Source: Sutterella sp. (GTDB taxonomy: Bacteria; Pseudomonadota; Gammaproteobacteria; Burkholderiales; Burkholderiaceae_F). From it: a DNA stretch of 37,729 nucleotides. The notes under the pieces are model-generated. The model did not search any database. It saw only the letters and a list, made by a program, of their open reading frames with translations, and was not told the origin of the DNA. The DNA lies in the NCBI GenBank assembly GCA_019418605.1, contig DYBN01000040.1, forward strand, positions 1 to 37,729, read 5' to 3'. Made by a program: the position numbers and the translations under genes. Positions 1 to 6,509 of this stretch are shown here, piece by piece (position 1 is the first letter of the stretch; each line of letters begins with the position of its first letter).

Positions 1-64
1 CAACGTGACCGATCGTGCCCACATTCACATGGGGCTTAGTGCGTTCATACTTACCTTTTGCCAT
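1..64 (-). CDS. tuf: Elongation factor Tu, N-terminal fragment (runs off the window)
   Basis: Only the first 21 codons are present. They read MAKGKYERTKPHVNVGTIGH, the invariant EF-Tu N-terminus leading into the G1 P-loop. EF-Tu is the GTPase that delivers aminoacyl-tRNA to the ribosome. The ATG is at 62-64, with the SD sequence AGGAG about 7 bases upstream on the minus strand. It lies directly behind tRNA-Tyr, tRNA-Gly and tRNA-Thr, the classic proteobacterial tufB arrangement, so it is probably co-transcribed with them. Confidence 0.97.
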   Translation of the reverse strand, partial: MAKGKYERTKPHVNVGTIGHV

Positions 65-133
65 GGTTAACTCCTGAACAAAGGCCGGGAACAAACCCCG
101 GAGCAGCAAAATATGAGATAAAGAAGGAATTAC

Positions 134-208
<75 letters not shown>

Positions 209-219
209 ACGCTTTGAAT

Positions 220-293
220 TGGAGCGGGTGAAGGGAATCGAACCCTCGTCGTAAGCTTGGAAGGCTTCTGCTCTACCATTGAGCTACACCCGC
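220..293 (-). tRNA. tRNA-Gly (anticodon TCC)
   Basis: The acceptor stem GCGGGTG/CACCCGC is followed by T and an encoded CCA. The anticodon loop contains TTCCAA, giving anticodon TCC (glycine). The T-loop GTTCGATTC is intact. It lies 11 bases upstream of tRNA-Thr in the same transcript. Confidence 0.96.
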
Positions 294-359
294 CCTTGCG
301 TACAACTGCAATTCGGCTTCGACCGCACTGCAATCTCGCTTTCCTGCAGCGCAGGCAGC

Positions 360-445
360 TGGTGGAGGGGGATGGATTCGAACCATCGTAGGCGTAAGCC
401 AACAGATTTACAGTCTGCCCCCTTTAGCCACTCGGGCACCCCTCC
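360..445 (-). tRNA. tRNA-Tyr (anticodon GTA)
   Basis: The acceptor stem GGAGGGG/CCCCTCC is followed by A and an encoded CCA. The length of 86 nt with a long variable arm is typical of bacterial tRNA-Tyr. The anticodon loop CTGTAAA gives GTA. It is the promoter-proximal gene of the tRNA-Tyr, tRNA-Gly, tRNA-Thr, tuf unit. Confidence 0.96.
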
Positions 446-459
446 GTAGTGAATGGCAG

Positions 460-488
460 ATTATGCGGATAGAAATGCACTTTGTCAA
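460..488 (-). promoter_or_regulatory. sigma70 promoter of the tRNA-tuf operon
   Basis: On the minus strand a perfect -35 TTGACA (483-488) is separated by exactly 17 bases from -10 CATAAT (460-465). The predicted start lies a few bases before the mature 5' end of tRNA-Tyr at 445. The box quality fits a growth-rate-controlled stable-RNA operon. Confidence 0.85.
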
Positions 489-653
489 GTGTTTTCCGGA
501 TTTTTGAAGCGACTGGCGTCGCCTTGACAGCTGCGGTCCCTCTTTTTGGAATTTTTGCGGGTTTCCCGCGACCACTGTCCGGAGGGCTCTGCCTATCGCG
601 CCCTCCAAGGAAGTTCGGCATTGTACACAACTTTGAGGATTTCGCAAAATTCC

Positions 654-1007
654 TCACGCAATGCCCAAAAAGAGCTGCAGCACCACGGCCACGATCAGAA
701 GCCACCAGCCGGCGCGCCCGAGCTGATCGGCCCAGGGGTAGCGCTCAAAGAGCGCGTCGGCCTCGGCCTGCACCCACTTCTGGTCTCCCCTTTTTGCCCG
801 CGCCACGATAAGCGGCGAGAGCAGATAGAGCCGCAGCAGAATCAGCACGAGCCCGAAATTGCCGATTGCGCTTGCCGAGGCATTGCTTGCAAGGTCGGAT
901 GCGGCGGCCGCAAAAAACGCCGCCGTGCCCACGTACATCAAGATGCGGACAAAGCGAATTTCCTTTTGATAGGGCTGACGATAGTGCTTGAGCTGCTGTT
1001 CGTTCAC
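654..1007 (-). CDS. Small integral membrane protein, function unknown
   Basis: This 117-residue protein starts at a GTG preceded by TTGGAAAT about 10 bases upstream. I do not recognise a family. It has a charged N-terminus (residues 1-18), then hydrophobic segments at about 22-40 (rich in Ala), 48-66 and 99-116, so three membrane helices are likely. A cytoplasmic-looking loop with WVQAEADALFERYPW sits between helices 2 and 3. It stands alone between the tRNA operon and a divergent secreted-protein gene. A TetR-type palindrome lies about 175 bases upstream of its start. The coding assignment rests on strand-consistent codon use and the helix pattern; no catalytic motif is visible. Confidence 0.7.
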   Translation of the reverse strand: MNEQQLKHYRQPYQKEIRFVRILMYVGTAAFFAAAASDLASNASASAIGNFGLVLILLRLYLLSPLIVARAKRGDQKWVQAEADALFERYPWADQLGRAGWWLLIVAVVLQLFLGIA

Positions 1008-1180
1008 GCTGAAATTTCCAATCCTTTTCCTGTTGCGGGGCCCGCGCCCGCTCGGGGCGCCGTGCGGCTATTGTGTCACGATCGCGCCGGGGGCGCCGCG
1101 CAAAGCGCATGCAACAGATTTTGCAAAATTTTTCCGTCCCTACAAAAACACGGGCGGCGGCGCTAAAGTGTCCCTAGAAA

Positions 1181-1196
1181 CTGAACGGTCGTTCAG
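1181..1196. promoter_or_regulatory. TetR-type operator palindrome
   Basis: CTGAACG-GT-CGTTCAG is a palindrome with 7-bp arms; adding the flanking A and T makes them 8 bp. The same arms, with AG as spacer, occur at 28968-28983 in the efflux promoter. It lies between divergent genes starting at 1007 (minus) and 1299 (plus). I could not identify convincing -35/-10 boxes, so which gene it would control is open. Confidence 0.6.
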
Positions 1197-1298
1197 TCCT
1201 TCTGGATACAGCCGCCGGTTTCCCCTGATTTTTTCTCGCGCCGCCCCGCGTGCGGCACGACACAGGTTTGACGCATTTCACTGACAAAGGCACCCGAC

Positions 1299-1784
1299 AT
1301 GACAACTTCCCTGCGTTTGACGCCGAACTTCAAGGTTCTCGCCGCCGCACTCACCGTCCTGCTGGCGGCCTGTCTTGCCGCCTCCTCGGCTTTTGCGCGC
1401 GGCCCCGGCCCCGGACCGCGTCCGGGCTTTGGCCCCGGCCCCGGGTTCGGCCCTCGGCCGCCCATGGTTCGTCCCGTGCCGCCGCCTCCGCGCCCGCACT
1501 TCAGGCACTACCGCCGCCACTGGGATTGGGACTGGGTCTGGGCGCCGCTTGCCATCGGCGCCACGGCCTACGGCATCGGCGCCATGATTGACTCGACGCG
1601 CTCGGACTATGCGGCCGACGCCGCGGCGGCCTCCGCGGCAAGCGCCGCGCAAAGCGCAGCCATCGCCCAGGAGGCGGCCACGCGCGCACAGTCCCGCACG
1701 GTCTACTGGTGCGAAGGCGAACAGGGCTACTACCCGCAGGTTCGAAGCTGCCCCACGGGGTGGACCGCGCTGCCCGCGCCTTAA
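1299..1784 (+). CDS. Secreted Pro/Gly- and Ala-rich protein, function unknown
   Basis: This 161-residue protein has a clear N-terminal signal: hydrophobic core at about 13-29, ending ASSAFA before RGPG. Residues about 34-70 are a Gly-Pro-Arg-Phe low-complexity stretch. A Trp/His-rich piece (HFRHYRRHWDWDW) follows, then a hydrophobic Gly/Ala segment (about 82-96), an Ala-rich helix (about 105-130) and a C-terminal module with two cysteines (WCEGEQGYYP ... SCPTGW). That C-terminal pattern (YYCxxxxGYYPxVxxCPxGW) recurs in many short proteobacterial envelope proteins of unknown role. The ATG has AAAGG about 9 bases upstream. An intrinsic terminator follows. It probably acts in the periplasm or envelope; I assign no function. 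Confidence 0.8.
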   Translation: MTTSLRLTPNFKVLAAALTVLLAACLAASSAFARGPGPGPRPGFGPGPGFGPRPPMVRPVPPPPRPHFRHYRRHWDWDWVWAPLAIGATAYGIGAMIDSTRSDYAADAAAASAASAAQSAAIAQEAATRAQSRTVYWCEGEQGYYPQVRSCPTGWTALPAP

Positions 1785-1821
1785 ATCCCGGTTTTTCTCC
1801 CTTTTATTGATGTACCCCCTT

Positions 1822-1859
1822 GGCCTCCCGGACCGATGTCAGCCGGGCGGCCTTTTTTT
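1822..1859 (+). terminator. Intrinsic terminator after the secreted-protein gene
   Basis: Arms GGCCTCCCGG and CCGGGCGGCC pair with one mismatch around an 11-base loop and are followed by seven T residues on the plus strand. It ends just before the convergent hydrolase gene. Confidence 0.85.
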
Positions 1860-1870
1860 GCCGCTTTTTC

Positions 1871-2815
1871 TCAGTCGGCCGCCAAAAGGACAAAGCGTTC
1901 CCTAATCCACTTTGCCACGACGCGGTCGACTTCCTGCGGGCACTCCGTCAGAGGCCAGTGCGCGCAGTGCACCGTCTGCAGGGTGCCCTCGGGCAGCGAG
2001 GCCGCCCACCTGCGCATGAGGTCTGCGTCGGTGTACGTGCCGCCGCTTGCGGCAATGGCAAGCACGGGCGCCTGGATCGCCTGCGGCGCGGGAGAGGCGC
2101 GTCCGGCTTCGAGCATGTCGCGCAGGTAGCAGGCCGCGTGCATGTACTTGAGATCAGCCCAAACCGAAGAGTAGGAGCGAATGAAGTCTTCAAGCGCCCT
2201 GCCGCCCTGGGCGAGTTTTTCGCGCGCCGCACGATCCATCGCCCGCAAATCCTGCCTCACAAGCCGCCGGTGCACGCCCAGGCGATTAAGAGCGCGCGCA
2301 GCTTTCTCGAGAAAAGCGACAAGCACGCGCCTGCGCTTCATGGCAAGCGCCTTGGGCGAGAGCGCCTCGCTCACCAATGGATCAAGGAGCACGAGGCCGG
2401 CTGTTTTCTCCGGACGGGAGGCCGCAAAGTGCATCGCCACATGCGCCCCCAGGCTGTGGCCCACGAGAACGGGGCGCTGCACGCGGGCCTTTTCAAGGAG
2501 CGCCTCAAGGTCCGCGCACCACATCTCTAGCGACGCCCTCCGGCTTGAGACGCTCGAAGCGTGCGTTCTTGCATCCAGCCTGATCATGTCGCAGCAGCCG
2601 CGCAGCGAAGAGTTTTCCACGAACTCCTCCCAGCGGCTTGCGTTGCTTGCAGCTCCATGCAGCAGCACGAGCGTTGCCGCGCTTTTGTCCCCGGCTCGCA
2701 GGCGCGACCAGTGCACCAGGTCGCCGCCGCGCGCAAGCCACTGCTCTTCTTCTTGCGGCAGCAGCCGGTAGGCAAGCCTCTCGCGCTCGGCCGTGTCGTA
2801 AAGGCATTTCTTCAC
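1871..2815 (-). CDS. Alpha/beta-hydrolase fold protein
   Basis: This 314-residue protein belongs to the alpha/beta-hydrolase superfamily. The oxyanion-region motif LVLLHGAASN lies near residue 50. The nucleophile elbow VGHSLGAH (serine near 118) follows, then LVLLDPLV, and a C-terminal CAHWPLTE that supplies the likely catalytic histidine. A helical cap of about 90 residues lies between. Substrate cannot be told from sequence; esterase or carboxylic-ester hydrolase is the generic possibility. The start is a GTG whose first bases overlap the stop codon of the upstream regulator (GTGA overlap, 2812-2815), so the two are translationally coupled. It may therefore act in whatever pathway the regulator controls. 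Confidence 0.88.
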   Translation of the reverse strand: MKKCLYDTAERERLAYRLLPQEEEQWLARGGDLVHWSRLRAGDKSAATLVLLHGAASNASRWEEFVENSSLRGCCDMIRLDARTHASSVSSRRASLEMWCADLEALLEKARVQRPVLVGHSLGAHVAMHFAASRPEKTAGLVLLDPLVSEALSPKALAMKRRRVLVAFLEKAARALNRLGVHRRLVRQDLRAMDRAAREKLAQGGRALEDFIRSYSSVWADLKYMHAACYLRDMLEAGRASPAPQAIQAPVLAIAASGGTYTDADLMRRWAASLPEGTLQTVHCAHWPLTECPQEVDRVVAKWIRERFVLLAAD

Positions 2816-4251
2816 GCCTGAACTCCCTGCGGACTTCTCCCTGCCTTGCCGCGCTCGTTTTTGTTCGTCTTGATTCTCGAGATCGGCGCAGCCGCGCCGG
2901 CCTCTTCTTTGTCTTTTGCGCCTGCGCCCGCCCCTTCGGCCTGCGCAAGCAGCCGGTAGAGCGTTCTCTCCGAAACCCCGAGCATGCGGGCCATCTCGGC
3001 GCGCGAGCCCGAAAACGACTCCTTGAGCCAGTTGATGTAGCGCACGGGAAGTTCCGAGAGCGTCACGGGGACGGCCTGCGGATGAAACAGGGGCGCCGCC
3101 GCGGGGGCCGAAGAGACGATATCGGCCGCCGAAATGGTCGTGCCGACGGCGTGCAGCGCCGCCTCTTCAAGCGTCTCCCGAAGCTGCCGGGCGTTGCCGG
3201 GCCAGGGCAGCTGCGTCAACCGCTCGACCGCCTCCTCGGTAATGGCGTAGCTGTTGGCGGGCGCGAGCATGCGCACGAAGTGGCGCGCAAGCGGCGCGAT
3301 GTCTTCGCGCCGCTCTCTCAAGGGCGCCACTTCAAGCACATGGTGCTCGAAAAACCGGGCAAGCCGCGGCTGCAGGCGCCCGCTTGCGCACAGATCGGCC
3401 ATTGTGTAGGCCGAACTTGCCATGAGCCGAAAGGACGCCACGGCGGGCACGGGAGCATCAAGGGGCTCGTAGAGGCCGCAGGAGAGTACGTCGGCAAGCA
3501 TCTGCTGCACCGCGACAGGGAGCTTTTCCACGTGCCCGATAAAAAGCGTGCCTCCGGCCGCGCGCTCCATGAGCCCCGCGCGGGCCGCACGGCCGCGCTT
3601 TGCCGCGCACCCGCACAACAGCATGCGGGCGTTGGCGGGGCTTGCCGCCGCAGCCGGCACCGCGACAAAGGGGCGGGAGGCGCGCACGCTGTTTTCATGT
3701 ACGGTTCTTGCGTAGAGCTCTTTGCCAAGCCCCCTTTCCCCTACGATCAGCAAAGGGTGATTGGCGGCGGCCGCCTTGCCGATTTCGCGCATGAGCTTTT
3801 CGTGCGCGGCCGACACGCCCACCTGGCCGCGTGTGAGGCTTGCCGTTGCCAGCCCGAGCTCGGGCCGCACGCGCTCGAGCCAATACACGACGCGTCCGTC
3901 GGCGGCAAGCACCGGCCGCACGGACACGCGAAAGCGCGTGGCGCCCGCGCCGGCAAAAAGGATCTGCTCGACTCTGGCCTCCCGGCGCGTTCGCAGCGCC
4001 TCTTTAAGCGGGCAGCCCAGTCCGCACTGCCCGCACGCGGCCGAGCGGTGCAGCGCCTCCCAGCAGCGCCGCCCCTCAAGGCGCAGGGCGCCGAAGGCGT
4101 ACAAAAAGGCCGCATTGGCCGCCGCCACCGTCATGTCCTCGGGGCGAATGAGCATGGCGGGCTCATCGAGCGCGTTCAAAAGGCAGGAAAGTTCGCTAGC
4201 AACAGCCATCGGCGCAAACAAAAACCAAGAAAAGTCCCGGGCGTGCACCAC
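2812..4251 (-). CDS. PAS / degenerate AAA+ / Fis-HTH transcriptional regulator
   Basis: This 479-residue protein has the bacterial enhancer-binding-protein plan. A PAS-like sensor (about 20-130) is followed by an AAA+ domain (about 145-375) and a C-terminal Fis-type helix-turn-helix (SRAEMARMLGVSERTLYRLL, about 415-440). The Walker A motif GERGLGKE (171-178) is intact. The GAFTGA loop that contacts sigma54 is absent, and Walker B reads TLFIGH where the family has LFLDE, losing both acidic residues. Sensor I lacks the usual TN. It should therefore not open sigma54 promoters; TyrR-type sigma70 regulators are the nearest known precedent. The PAS part has C63, C73, C76 and C80 (CGQCGLGC), possibly metal or redox ligands. 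The start is uncertain: GTG at 4251 or ATG at 4209. It is divergent from the cytochrome bd operon, suggesting (inference) that it controls it. Confidence 0.85.
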   Translation of the reverse strand: MVHARDFSWFLFAPMAVASELSCLLNALDEPAMLIRPEDMTVAAANAAFLYAFGALRLEGRRCWEALHRSAACGQCGLGCPLKEALRTRREARVEQILFAGAGATRFRVSVRPVLAADGRVVYWLERVRPELGLATASLTRGQVGVSAAHEKLMREIGKAAAANHPLLIVGERGLGKELYARTVHENSVRASRPFVAVPAAAASPANARMLLCGCAAKRGRAARAGLMERAAGGTLFIGHVEKLPVAVQQMLADVLSCGLYEPLDAPVPAVASFRLMASSAYTMADLCASGRLQPRLARFFEHHVLEVAPLRERREDIAPLARHFVRMLAPANSYAITEEAVERLTQLPWPGNARQLRETLEEAALHAVGTTISAADIVSSAPAAAPLFHPQAVPVTLSELPVRYINWLKESFSGSRAEMARMLGVSERTLYRLLAQAEGAGAGAKDKEEAGAAAPISRIKTNKNERGKAGRSPQGVQA

Positions 4252-4350
4252 CGGTTCATTCCAAAGAGGGAATCCGGGATGCGAAGGGCGCCGGCATATG
4301 CTTCCTTTGTTCTACGCAAAACGCAGGATGCTCACAGAAGTTCAAGGATT

Positions 4351-4372
4351 TTACTGACAAAACTGTCAGTAA
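4351..4372. promoter_or_regulatory. Perfect 9-bp inverted repeat between the regulator and cyd operon
   Basis: TTACTGACA and TGTCAGTAA pair perfectly around the spacer AAAC. It lies about 100 bases upstream of the regulator gene and about 110 bases upstream of cydP, in the shared divergent region. It is a good candidate operator for the regulator at 2812-4251, but no run of T follows the repeat closely enough to suggest a terminator. I found no FNR-type TTGAT-N4-ATCAA box in this region. Confidence 0.55.
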
Positions 4373-4482
4373 AAAGCGCCCGCGTGAAGAAAAGTCCGGA
4401 TTTTTGTCAAATTGTTTCAGCCCTTTGTCACCTTGTGCGCCTAAGATCACCGTGTTGAGTTGTGTGCACCTCATTTAGGCCG

Positions 4483-4722
4483 ATGGAAACTTCCATGACG
4501 ACAAACATCAAGGACGCTGCAAAGAGCACCCGCACGAGCCCCCGGCTGGTTTTGGAAATCGCCGTGGTGCTCTGCTGCAAGCTTGCCGTGATCTTTGCCT
4601 TGTGGTTTTTCTTCTTCGGCCCGGACAAGCGCATCGAGCAGACGCCCGAGAACGTCGCCTCGGGAATTCTTGAGCGCGCACCCGTCTCCGAGGGCGCACG
4701 CATCCCACGACAACCCAATTAG
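4483..4722 (+). CDS. cydP: CydP, putative small subunit of cytochrome bd oxidase
   Basis: This 79-residue single-pass membrane protein matches the CydP pattern found ahead of cydAB in beta- and gammaproteobacteria. A short polar N-terminus is followed by LVLEIAVVLCCKLAVIFALW and FFFFGPDKR. The helix spans about 22-46 and is followed by a polar tail. CydP is thought to bind the quinol oxidase as an accessory subunit. I chose the ATG at 4483, with TTAGG just upstream; the ATG at 4495 is an alternative. It is the first gene of the cyd operon and is separated from cydA by a 210-base leader-like stretch. Confidence 0.8.
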   Translation: METSMTTNIKDAAKSTRTSPRLVLEIAVVLCCKLAVIFALWFFFFGPDKRIEQTPENVASGILERAPVSEGARIPRQPN

Positions 4723-4739
4723 ACAAAGGAGAGTTCTTT

Positions 4740-4895
4740 TTGTCCGCGGCGCCGCAGCCGCAGACAAAAACCCCGCGCCCGCCTTGCCAGGAAAAGGGAG
4801 GCACGGCGGATGCTCCTGCTTTTGCAGGACGGCCGCCGCCGGGGGCGAGGCGGAGCCGAAGGCGACCGGCATTGTCCGGGCGCCGGCGCTCGTGA
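4740..4895 (+). CDS. Possible 51-codon leader ORF ahead of cydA
   Basis: A near-perfect SD (AAAGGAGAG, 4725-4733) is followed at optimal distance by TTG at 4740, opening a 51-codon frame that ends TGA at 4893-4895. The peptide is Pro/Arg/Ala-rich (starts MSAAPQPQTKTPRPP) and resembles no family I know. Such a strong SD without another gene to serve is the only real argument. It could be a leader peptide tuning cydA, or just a decaying gene remnant. The frame overlaps the stem-loop at 4871-4917. Confidence 0.25.
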   Translation: MSAAPQPQTKTPRPPCQEKGGTADAPAFAGRPPPGARRSRRRPALSGRRRS

Positions 4896-4917
4896 CTCCC
4901 GGGGCAGCCCGGGCAAT
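4871..4917 (+). promoter_or_regulatory. Stem-loop directly upstream of the cydA ribosome-binding site
   Basis: ATTGTCCGGGC (4871-4881) pairs with GCCCGGGCAAT (4907-4917) over 11 bp with one G-U pair. The 25-base loop can fold further. It ends two bases before the cydA SD (CGGAG, 4919-4923). A smaller hairpin TCCTGC-TTTT-GCAGGA lies at 4814-4829. The region could modulate cydA translation or protect a processed mRNA end. No known riboswitch class was recognised. Confidence 0.5.
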
Positions 4918-4932
4918 ACGGAGCTAATTTTT

Positions 4933-6486
4933 ATGTTATCTCAAGAACTTGTTGACCTGTCGCGCCTGCAGTTTGCGCTGACAGCCATGTACCACTTCCT
5001 CTTCGTGCCGCTCACGCTGGGCCTGTCGTTCATGCTGGTGATCATGGAGGCCTGCTTCGTCGTGACGGGCCGCGAGGTCTACAAAGACATGACCCGCTTC
5101 TGGGGCAAGCTCTTTGGCATCAACTTCGCGCTCGGCGTGGCCACCGGCATCACGATGGAGTTTCAGTTCGGCACGAACTGGGCCTACTACTCGCACTACG
5201 TGGGCGATATTTTCGGCGCCCCGCTTGCCATCGAAGGCCTGATGGCCTTCTTCCTGGAGTCAACCTTCATCGGGTTGTTCTTCTTCGGGTGGAACCGCCT
5301 CTCCAAGGGCGGGCACCTTGCGGTCACCTGCCTCATGGCTCTGGGCTCGAACCTCTCGGCGCTGTGGATTCTCGTGGCCAACGCCTGGATGCAGTACCCC
5401 ACGGGCAGCGAATTCAACTACGAGACGATGCGCATGGAGATGACCAACTTCTGGGAGATCGTCTCGAGCCCCTGGGCGCAGGCCAAGTTCATGCACACCA
5501 TCAACGCGGGCTACATGACGGGCGCCATGTTCGTGCTCGCCGTCTCGGCCTGGTACCTGATCCGCGGCCGCGACATCGGCTTTGCCAAGAGAAGCCTGCG
5601 GCTGGCGGCCGTCTTCGGCCTGGTCTCGACCATCTTCACGCTGCACATGGGCGACGAGTCGGGCTACCTCGTCACGCAAAACCAGCCCACCAAGATCGCC
5701 TCGATGGAAGCGGTGTGGGAGACGCACGAAGCTCCCGCTCCCCTCTCGCTTTTTGCCATTCCCGATGAAGAGGCCCGCAAGAACACCGTCGACATCGGCA
5801 TTCCCTGGCTCATGGGCCTGATGGGAACGCGCAGCCTTTCGGAAGAAATCCCCGGCATCAACCCGCTCGTTGAGCAGGCCCAGGAGCGCATCGTCAACGG
5901 CCAGAGAGCCGTGACGCTGCTCGAGGCGCTGCGCAAGGACAAGGAAAACCTCTCGCTGCGCCAGCAGTTTGAAGAGGTCAAGGGCGACCTGGGATACGGG
6001 CTGCTCCTGAAGAAGTACACGACCGACGTCTCGCAGGCCACGCCCGAGCAGATCCGCGAAGCGGCTCTCTCGACCGTGCCCGCCGTCACCCCGATGTACT
6101 GGAGCTTCCGCCTGATGGTGGGCTGCGGCCTTGCCTCGATCCTCATCTTCCTGCTCGGGGCCGTCTACTCGCTCAAGGGCACGATCGCGCGCAAAACAAA
6201 GACCCTGTGGCTTTTCGTCGCCGCCCTGCCTCTGCCCTGGCTTGCCTGCGAGGCCGGCTGGTTCGTGGCCGAATACGGCCGCCAGCCCTGGACGATCTAC
6301 GAGATTCTTCCCGTCGATCTGTCGGTGTCTTCGCTCACCACGGGCGATCTGATCGGCTCGATTGCAGGCTTTGTGCTGCTCTACACCGCTTTACTCATCG
6401 TCGAAGTCTGGCTGATGGTCCGCTTTGCCAAGCTCGGTCCGAGCTCTCTGGGAACCGGCCGCTACTTCTTTGAACGCAAGGCTTAA
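4933..6486 (+). CDS. cydA: Cytochrome bd quinol oxidase subunit I
   Basis: This 517-residue protein is CydA, the heme-bearing subunit that oxidises quinol and reduces oxygen to water at the inner membrane. Visible family features are the N-terminal heme ligand His in MYHFLFVPLTLG, the ligand His in KFMHTINAGY, the Met in FRLMVGCG and the signature EYGRQPW. The Q-loop is of the long E. coli type, with DLGYGLLLKKYT in its second half, and total length matches E. coli CydA. The ATG at 4933 begins MLSQELVDLSRLQFA, the normal start, with CGGAG about 10 bases upstream; the frame is open further upstream but that stretch is not CydA-like. CydB follows after 23 bases. Confidence 0.98.
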   Translation: MLSQELVDLSRLQFALTAMYHFLFVPLTLGLSFMLVIMEACFVVTGREVYKDMTRFWGKLFGINFALGVATGITMEFQFGTNWAYYSHYVGDIFGAPLAIEGLMAFFLESTFIGLFFFGWNRLSKGGHLAVTCLMALGSNLSALWILVANAWMQYPTGSEFNYETMRMEMTNFWEIVSSPWAQAKFMHTINAGYMTGAMFVLAVSAWYLIRGRDIGFAKRSLRLAAVFGLVSTIFTLHMGDESGYLVTQNQPTKIASMEAVWETHEAPAPLSLFAIPDEEARKNTVDIGIPWLMGLMGTRSLSEEIPGINPLVEQAQERIVNGQRAVTLLEALRKDKENLSLRQQFEEVKGDLGYGLLLKKYTTDVSQATPEQIREAALSTVPAVTPMYWSFRLMVGCGLASILIFLLGAVYSLKGTIARKTKTLWLFVAALPLPWLACEAGWFVAEYGRQPWTIYEILPVDLSVSSLTTGDLIGSIAGFVLLYTALLIVEVWLMVRFAKLGPSSLGTGRYFFERKA

Positions 6487-6509
6487 ATCCGCCAGAGGAG
6501 ACATCCATC

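Noticed and set aside
581..606. GGAGGGC/GCCCTCC hairpin as terminator of the small membrane protein gene
   Set aside because: No U-tract follows on the minus strand, so it is left uncalled.
2638..4458. 606-codon plus-strand open frame opposite the regulator gene
   Set aside because: It is rich in Arg/His/Gly/Ala, has no recognisable domain, and lies antisense to a protein with clear PAS, AAA+ and HTH features. High GC content produces such long antisense frames.
4252..4482. FNR, ArcA or sigma54 elements controlling cyd
   Set aside because: I looked for TTGAT-N4-ATCAA, ArcA-like repeats and GG-N10-GC elements and found none convincing; only the 4351-4372 inverted repeat stands out.
4810..4932. 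N-terminal extension of CydA from the ATG at 4810
   Set aside because: The extra 41 residues are Arg/Gly-rich and unlike any CydA; the conserved start MLSQELVDLSRLQFA at 4933 has its own SD.
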